This document shows, in pieces, positions 56,971 through 64,000 of a stretch of 64,000 bases of DNA. Under the pieces are notes generated by a model. That model had not been told where the DNA came from, made no database searches, and was given only the letters and a program-made list of their open reading frames with translations. Every line of letters starts with the position of its first letter. Position 1 is the stretch's first letter. This DNA is from Cloeon dipterum (taxonomy: Eukaryota > Arthropoda > Insecta > Ephemeroptera > Baetidae), in the NCBI RefSeq assembly GCF_949628265.1, contig NC_088788.1, positions 35,202,335 to 35,266,334 on the forward strand. The letters are read 5' to 3'. The position numbers and the translations under genes were made by a program.

Positions 56971-58776
56971 TCAGAGCTCATCCTTGGTTTCGTTGTCTTG
57001 GGCACTATTGCCATTTTCATCACGAGCACACCTGAAGCCCAAATTGCTGGCCGAACTGTCTGGCGTGTTCTGACTCCTTGCATCACATCTGTATCGGTAG
57101 CAGTAGCTCTTGTGGCACAAAAAGGAACCACCTTTTTTTACCTTGTCCATCTTGGGAAGATCCTGTAGAATCCAGGGTGAGAATTCAGCTAAATTACGCA
57201 TTAAAAAAGCAAACCCTATGAGGCACTGTCCACCAATCTTCAGTCCATTCCCACACATTGCCGAGCATATTCTTCAGGCCGAATTTGTTTTCAGGGAATT
57301 CGTCAACAGGACAAGTTCCTTCAAAGCCATCTTCACCGGTGTTTGTTTGCGGAAATTCACCTTGCCAAATGTTCATCCTGTGGGAAAAAAGAAACTTAAA
57401 CGTTTGTCAGTTAGTAGAAAATGAAAAGTACCTGTGCTGACCCTTGGGCATTGGGTTATTGCCCCAAGAGAAAAGTCTGTTGTGAAGACCGGCTTTGCAG
57501 GCCATTTCCCATTCGGCTTCGGTTGGCAGCCGCATGTCCAACCATTGACAGAAAGCTTTCGCATCATTCCAGCTCACATGCACCACAGGGTGGTCCATAA
57601 CTAGAAGAAAAAAAATACAGAAATAAAGACGCAAGTTTGATTTAAGTGATAAATGGAGGTTTAAAATTTGGTTTTAAACTTCAGTTGTTACTCAATTTAA
57701 CTCAAATTTAGCTTATAGACCAATTTTAATGAGACAAACTGATCTGTGGTCATTTTTTACTTTCCGGAAGAAATTAAAAATTTCCGAAGAGGATTTGTTC
57801 CGGATTTTGTAAGTTTTTAATGTGTATAGGATGAAGACCAGAGGTCTCAGCCAGCCCATCAAATTTCACATTTAAAATATTGTCAGCCGCCGCCAGGCAA
57901 AAAATTGGGCTAAGCCGGTCACGCCAGCCGCCGCCTTAAATCTCCCGGCTGAGACCTCTAAGAATAACATAATATTATAATATATATCAAAAAATAAGTA
58001 ATTGTTTTTATATTTTTTAAAAATATATATATAATATATTGAACTGCTCAAAGTTTAAGAAAATGTATATTTAACACCCTGAACTTTAATTAATTTTGGC
58101 CACATTTCAATGAGATCGCAGAATCGCACTATGCTTACGATCTATGATCGACGAGTCAGCATCAAAGGGATGCCGCCAGTCTGCACCCTTGATGGAGAGC
58201 CACCAGGGAGCCGCAGCCACAGCCAACGGCCGCTCGTTTTCCTTTACAGTCTGACTTACGAATTTTTCAAACACAAATGAAGTTCCAAACTTTTCTGCCT
58301 GAAATTGCATATAAAAATATGCATTATTTTATAATTAATTGACTGAACTCACACCTCAGTCTTGTAGCCTGTGTCCTGGACAAAGAGCTCAAATTCCCTA
58401 TTGCTGACTTCCCTGGAGTGCAAGCGGAAAGAGACGAGAGACACGTTCCTTGCTGGTCCCTCACCATCAGCCACAAATACTGGCTTGTCGGTGCCCATTT
58501 GGAAAAGACCAGCAGGCACCATCACAGTTGGATTGAGCAGCAACGCACGCTCTGCAAGCTGCGATGGCTCATCTGCGGGGCTTTCTGTGGTGTCAGTGCT
58601 TTCTAGGGGACACTGTCCACCGCGACTGGTCGCCGATCCGCAGCCACAAGACGACTCAGAGTCACCTCCGACGCCCAGAAGGGCCGTCAGGCTCACGAGA
58701 GCAAAGATTATGGGCCTCATGAACTGAAACATAATTACATAAAACATATTACATATTTTAACCTCAAACTCACCAT
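56971..58776 (-). CDS. SUMF1: SUMF1 formylglycine-generating enzyme with C-terminal KDEL
   Basis: Six exons (58,774-58,776; 58,355-58,723; 58,139-58,298; 57,432-57,600; 57,215-57,377; 56,971-57,162), 351 residues. It oxidises a cysteine of newly made sulfatases to formylglycine in the ER, which all type I sulfatases need. Seen: a signal peptide ([17 protein letters not shown]), an N-terminal CGCG motif as in human FGE, then [110 protein letters not shown] and the active-site region [11 protein letters not shown] with both catalytic cysteines, then [15 protein letters not shown]. The C-terminus is KDEL, an ER-retrieval signal that human SUMF1 lacks. The exon 5/6 junction is about 10 residues shorter than in human. 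The start ATG ends exon 1; an in-frame ATG two codons into exon 2 is an alternative. Confidence 0.93.
57840..57959. mobile_element. MITE-like element family A, copy 5 (SUMF1 intron)
   Basis: The best preserved ends of the family: AGAGGTCTCAGCC on the left and GGCTGAGACCTCT on the right, 120 bp in total, with internal TTAAAATATTGTCAGCC and AAAAATTGGGCTAAGCCGG (the reverse of the motif in copy 1). It is in the intron between SUMF1 exons 3 and 4. Confidence 0.8.
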
Positions 58777-60612
58777 TTTTGGATTTTTTAAATAAACAAG
58801 AGAAATTGAACAAGGATAACGTGCGGTTGTGAAAAACCCCACATAATTTTGAAAGAAGAAAGCGAAAAAGGCAATATAATGATGGCTCTTAATGTATTAA
58901 ATCGTACCAGCATAATTTGTGTTGCACCTGCTGTGCTGCAGAGCAAAAACTTTTGAGTTGTGCAGCTGATCTTGTTAATTCCCTTCAGTCATGAGTGCCG
59001 GTTTCCGGTTTTCTTATATAAAGAGATCCTTAAGCTTAGTGCATAAATATATAGCGCGGTTTGAAATTTTTAGAGAAAAAAATATTGGAAAGCAATAAAC
59101 ATGGCATTGTCTATAATTTCTTAAGGGTGTGGCACTATTCGCACCTCAATTAGGTACAAATAGGGGCAGACACAAACTTAAATTAGATGCTAGAGGCTTC
59201 GACACACCTAGCATAAACAACAAAATTTTCATAAAACCCAAAAATAAATGTTGCAAAATCTCATCAATATCATACCGGTTATTATCGAATAAGGCACGAA
59301 TTTAAGGGCTATTATTGGGTTCTTTTTATCCTATTAGCGCCAAATGTAGGTGCGAGAATAGTTAATATATTAATAAAATAATGATGAATATACACGGTTT
59401 GAATCCATTCCTGATTCCTGCCTGTTTATACAGCTGTTAGCTGTTTAAAGACCACTTCTTGTTTACAACAGGTGGTGGGCGTGGTGACGCATAGTAACGA
59501 TAAAGGAGATCTCAAAAGTAAGAACCTTGTGCAGCTCGTCTTGCTTACGTCATTATTAGCACGAAATCTTTATTTCAGAATATAAAAATATTAAAATTAA
59601 AATTCTAGATGTCATGTACTAGACGCTGTTGAACTAGATTTTTGTCTCTTTGAACAAAAGAATTCTGCTCCCCTGTTAACATCCCCGTTGCTGCGTTTAA
59701 CTGCGTTCTCGGAAGAGAAAGGAAGTTATTAAGCGAGCGGGTTGTCTTTTGAAAAGCGTCAAAAGCTGTGGTTTTCGCAACTGCAGCGCGACTAGAGACG
59801 GAGCCGGTCGGCCGGCTGTCTCAGTGGAGCGAGAAAAGTAGAGCGGCTAGCAGTATAGCTCTGTCTTTTTGTGTCGGAAACGAGAAGTAAAAGTTCCCAA
59901 CGACCAACAACGCTCCTCAGGGTCCTCTATCCGCTCCAGCTTTAGCAACACTACATATTTTCAAATCTTCAGGTCCGTACAGCCACGCTGTTATAAACAC
60001 AGCACAAAATTAAAAACTTATTTTGAAATTAAAAAATATTATCCCACTACTTCAATAAGGTATATAAACTCTAACCAACCTGTTAAAAACTGAAAAACAA
60101 TAACGGATAATTTTTCCCCTTGGCACCTTTTCAAGATCTGTATCATACAATGAAAAATGCAAATGCCTCTCATGCGTGGTGACAAAATTAAACACGAAAT
60201 TAATTTTTAAATAACTGCACTCTTGTCGCGTGCCTTGAAAATATATAACCATGACGGGCGCCGCATAATACCACTAACATTCAGGAGAACTTTGCCCTGA
60301 GGCTCCTCCGTTGCGCTGTGAAATAGAATTCAACCGCTCACTCTCCTATAATTATTGCTCAACATTGGATGAAGTCATAGTAATCGGAAACGACACATTA
60401 TTTGTACATTTTCCTCTAACCAACCTAATTTCTTTCCTCTTATTGTTAGTACAAAAAATTGTTAATATTAATTTACCGACACGACCTTTTAAGATCAATA
60501 TTCATATATTTATTACGACCGCACCTTGTAAATTTGTCGAGGGGTTGATATTTCGCGCCATTTTATTGATTAAATTTCCGCTGTTTGTTGACCGCAGAAC
60601 TCGCCAGGGGTG
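58777..60612. promoter_or_regulatory. Divergent spacer between SUMF1 and AIFM3
   Basis: Head-to-head spacer of about 1.8 kb. A GC-richer block at 59,690-59,900 includes an initiator-like CTCAGTGG near 59,820 and a GAA|GTAAAAG donor, which could be a non-coding first exon joined to the acceptor TTGTTGACCGCAG just before the AIFM3 start. The rest is AT-rich, with no coding gene recognised. Confidence 0.35.
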
Positions 60613-63600
60613 ATGGGATCAATGAGTTGTAAAGAAAAAGCGGCCACAATGACAGCAGGCAGTGAAGACTTCCTCGAGGCCGTTGTCGCCGAGTCTGCAG
60701 ACCTGGCTGAAGGACAGTAAGTGCACAATAATGCTCATATTTTCAAGATTGATTTAAATTCTTAATTAAATGACCCAGTATATTGGCTACAAAGCTGAAC
60801 AAACATTCATTCTGGGATTTTTATTTTGACTTTCAGGATGAAGGAAGTGGAAGTGGCCGAGAATGTGAAAATCCTATTGGCACGCAGCAAGGGCGGCACT
60901 GTCAACGCCATCGGCGCCAAATGCTCCCACTACGGTGCCCCGCTGGTCAAGGGCGCGCTCGGCGACGGCCGCGTTCGTTGTCCTTGGCACGGGGCCTGCT
61001 TCAACCTGGCCACAGGTGCGGAAAATAATTAATCTAATTAGCCCCCTTCATTTTTAAAGTTTGATTGATTCGTCGGTCGCTAAACTAATTTATTTTTTAC
61101 TGTCGCGAAAAATAATATCAAACGCTTTTTTAAATGATGGCTTCTATTTTGGCCCCGCAGGCCTTGGATCAGCAGTACTTTACCTCAAAAACAACTTGTT
61201 ATAATTTTCCCAATTTTAATAAAATTATAAAAAAATAACAACCCGGCAGATTACAGAAATTCCCTCAAATTAAGCCGAAAATCCTATTCTTTCTTGTGTG
61301 AGCTATTTCCAACGAGTGATAAATCGACGCTGCCATTCCTGAAGGCTGCTAGTGCCGCCCAATTATTAATATTTAATTTCTGTTAATTTATTTGTGTGTT
61401 GACGCCGTTATTATCAGGCGATATCGAGGATTTTCCCGGTCTGGACGGCGTGCCGAGCTACGAGGTGCGTGAGCTGGATGGCAAAATCGTGGTGCGCGCG
61501 CGCAGGAAGGACCTTCAGAGCAACAAACGCACTTGCCACATGGTGCCCAAGGACGAGAACAATAAAAAGACAGCCGTCGTAATTGGAGGAGGTAAATTCT
61601 TATCTTGATTTGATATTACTATTTATTCAGTCCTTTGAAGTCCAGACTGGCTCAGACAGAACCACTTATTGTGTACTTTTATTATCAGCGTCGTTTAGAT
61701 TACTAAGAGCTTAAGTCATCGTTGACTCAAATTGCTTCTTTTTGCCAATTCATTGGACATACTAATAAGATTAAATAATTATATAATTTGTTCTAGAATT
61801 TGCAATAACATAAAAAAGGACTGTGCTACAGTACAAATTCAAATTTTTCAAATTTCCTCCAAAATTTTCAGCGCTTGACCACATTTTCTCAGCAGATTTT
61901 GATTCCTCGTCGTGATCTGTCCAACAGCGTTTTTAGGGAAACAGTTTGTCGTGATATAAAATTAGATTTCAAGTAAGGAGACAGTCCTCACCATTTGAAA
62001 CGCATGCTAGACACTTTTCTAAAAAAATTACACTGCTACTTAGGTAAATTTTGGCTTCAACTGAATTCTGATGGATGAGTTCATGCATTGGCAAGAAGCA
62101 TTTTCGAGGATTTTGCAATATCAATCCTCTTAAAACTGTGTTTCCCATATTTAATTGAAACCTGCAATCCCAGAAATAATTGCCACTAATTATTGTACCC
62201 ACGACCTTATTCTTTTGATTAAAAAGCCGCAATAAAGTCAAGGTTGTGTGCAACAATTAATTTTTTTTATAGGGGCCGCTGGTGCAACTTGTGTAGAATC
62301 TCTTCGTCAGGCTGGCTTCTCAGGCCGAATAATACTTCTGTGCGCTGAAGACTGCCTCCCATATGACCGACCTAAGCTGAGCAAGGCCTTGGACACTGAA
62401 GCAGCCAAAATCGCTCTAAGGGATGGCAAGTTCTACCAGGTAAACTACCAAAACATCAAATTCTGTAAATAATATTTATTTGTACTTTTTGCATAATTTT
62501 CAAAACAGGATAATGGAATTGATGTTCGTCTGGGGGCAGTTGTGGAAGCGGTCAACTCCGCAGAGAAGACGGTTACTATTGTCGGAGGGGAAGTCGTCAG
62601 TTTTGATGCGCTTGTTGTTGCTTCAGGTTCGATGTAGGTTTTAAATTAAAAATAAATATTTCTGGACTGATATATTTGAATGAACCAGGGCGAGAGGAGT
62701 GCAGAATTTGCCTGGCGGAAACTTAAAGAATATTTTCACTCTGCGAACCGTGAAAGATGCGAACCAGATTGCCAGCATTGCGAAGGACAAACGGGCTGTC
62801 ATCATAGGAAACTCATTCATTGGTAAAGAAGCCTTTTTTATCAATTTTAAGTGACACTTAAAAGACGCACGATTCATGTCACCGCTGTGGATTTTCCATC
62901 TGATTACGCATGTTTGTTTTATTCAGGTATGGAGGTCGCCGCATACTTGAAAGGCAAAGCAGCGTCTGTGGTAGTGGTCGGAAGGTCTTCAGCACCTTTC
63001 GAAGCAGTCTTGGGTGCCGATGTGGCTGGGGCCGTGCTTCGCCTTTTCACGGACGCGGGCATTGAACATCTTGGTGGTCGCCAGGTGTCGGCCTTTGAGC
63101 CTGATAACGTCAACCAAGAGCAGGTGTCGGGCGTTCGCCTCGATGACGGCCGCCTGCTCGACGCGGACATCGTGATTGCTGGCATTGGCGCAACGCCTTG
63201 CACTGCGTTCCTCAAGAATTCCAGTGTTGAGCTTGACAAAAATGATTGCGTCATCGTTGACCAGGTAGCGATTATTCCTCAATAACCCAAAATTTTCAGT
63301 GTTTTCTAAATTCTGGCTTAAAAAACCGGATGACGAAATGTCATAAGTCGAGGTCGAGCAAAATTCTTGCGGGGGTTAAGAGGAGTGGGGGTAAGAACCC
63401 ACTAAACTCTTCAGCTCTTTAGGGGAGGTTAAGATGAGTCTAACGGTGGTTAGTTTTTGTAATTCTGATGGTTAGAACTTTAAAGATTATTTCAAAATTC
63501 TAGAATCCCGAGCTCTTTTCCAAAATTTTAACTAGAAACAAAAATAAACAGTAGTGGCCTTTGACCTTTTGATCGAGCACATCAAATTTGGTGTCACTTC

Positions 63601-64000
63601 GATCGGGATTGGAGGTATCCAAAGCACAATACATGTACCTTACATTTTAAATTGCACCACAGCGAGATGAGATACTGAGGTCTCAAAGTTTTCCAAAATT
63701 ATCAGTAAACCCCATAAAAATGGATTTATAACTCAATACATTAGTCGACTGATATCTGGTGTATATTTCGTTAAGTGTGCCACTTTTTTCTCTCTGGCCC
63801 GCAACATTTTGTCAGTTTCTTCAAATTTTTATTTTTTTCGTTCCACAGAACATGCAGACCAACGTGAAAGGCATTTTCGCAGCAGGCGACGTCACGGCTG
63901 CTCCTCTGTCTCTGAACGGCGAGATGCTGGCCGCGCCAGTCAACATTGGCCACTGGCAACTGTCCCATTTCCACGGCAAGGTGGCTGGCCGCAGTGTGGC
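60613..64000 (+). CDS. AIFM3: AIFM3-like Rieske/FAD oxidoreductase, 3' end outside the window
   Basis: Exons 60,613-60,716; 60,837-61,015; 61,418-61,591; 62,273-62,439; 62,509-62,633; 62,689-62,822; 62,927-63,264; and 63,849 to the window end. The family fuses an N-terminal Rieske [2Fe-2S] domain to a pyridine-nucleotide-disulfide oxidoreductase; human AIFM3 is linked to apoptosis. Seen: the Rieske ligands C-x-H and C-x2-H ([18 protein letters not shown]), DIEDFPGLD, the FAD-binding [28 protein letters not shown], the NAD-binding region [28 protein letters not shown] and [17 protein letters not shown]. Human-like GHWQ/HWQMAH is represented by [15 protein letters not shown]. An in-frame stop precedes the first ATG at 60,613; the ATG 12 bases later is an alternative. 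The C-terminal reductase-interface domain lies beyond 64,000. Confidence 0.92.
61860..62010 (+). repeat. Dispersed repeat family D, degenerate copy (AIFM3 intron)
   Basis: GATTTTGATTCCTCGTCGTG, ATCTGTCCAACAGCGT and AAGGAGACAGTCCTC correspond to the right half of the other family D copies. The left half is lost. It sits in the AIFM3 intron between exons 3 and 4. Confidence 0.45.
63375..63720 (+). repeat. Dispersed repeat family B, long copy (AIFM3 intron)
   Basis: AGGGGAGGTTAAGATGAGTC, TAACGGTGGTTAG, GATGGTTAGAACTTTAAAGA, then the distal part TTTGACCTTTTGATCGAGCA, ATTGCACCACAGCGAGATGA and GATACTGAGGTCTCAAAG, matching the copy at 21,525-21,960. It is in the intron before the last visible AIFM3 exon. 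Confidence 0.6.

Overview
This is nuclear DNA from an animal, almost certainly an insect. The genes are split by GT-AG introns, mostly only 50-60 bases long. The exons are GC-rich, while intergenic and intronic DNA is AT-rich. A CPCFC-type cuticular protein gene points to arthropods. There are no operons, ribosome binding sites or CRISPR arrays. All exon models were joined by hand from splice sites, reading frame and recalled family similarity. In every complete model the exon lengths add up to an open frame.

Layout. The left part (1-24,770) is gene-poor. It holds one first coding exon of an unrecognised minus-strand gene (3,253-3,639), an orphan 88-codon ORF (4,062-4,328) and a complete CPCFC cuticular protein gene with a TATA box (11,647-12,167, minus). 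The rest is AT-rich DNA with dispersed short repeats. The right part (24,770-64,000) is gene-dense: NUBP1 (minus), a tektin (plus), COX11 (minus) with a CCDC115/VMA22 homologue inside its first intron on the same strand, the giant 34-exon deubiquitinase USP34/puffyeye (plus), PAPS synthetase (minus), TRAPPC5 (plus), SUMF1/formylglycine-generating enzyme (minus), and the 5' part of an AIFM3-like Rieske/FAD oxidoreductase (plus), which runs off the right end.

The genes are mostly housekeeping. NUBP1 assembles cytosolic Fe-S clusters, COX11 delivers copper to cytochrome oxidase, the CCDC115 homologue serves V-ATPase assembly, TRAPPC5 is a vesicle-tethering subunit, and AIFM3 is a predicted redox enzyme. 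PAPSS makes the sulfate donor PAPS and SUMF1 activates sulfatases, so two sides of sulfate metabolism lie within about 2 kb of each other, with only TRAPPC5 between them. The neighbouring pairs are either head-to-head (NUBP1/tektin, COX11/USP34, PAPSS/TRAPPC5, SUMF1/AIFM3) or tail-to-tail (tektin/COX11, USP34/PAPSS, TRAPPC5/SUMF1).

At least four families of short non-coding dispersed repeats, two of them inverted-repeat elements, are scattered through introns and spacers. There are also two striking single-copy hairpins (13,730-13,866 and 50,147-50,522). The most interesting observations are the nested CCDC115 gene, a KDEL tail and an apparent small deletion in SUMF1, alternative first exons of PAPSS with an orphan coding exon between them, and the long intronic palindrome in PAPSS. 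I found no clearly new multi-gene system.
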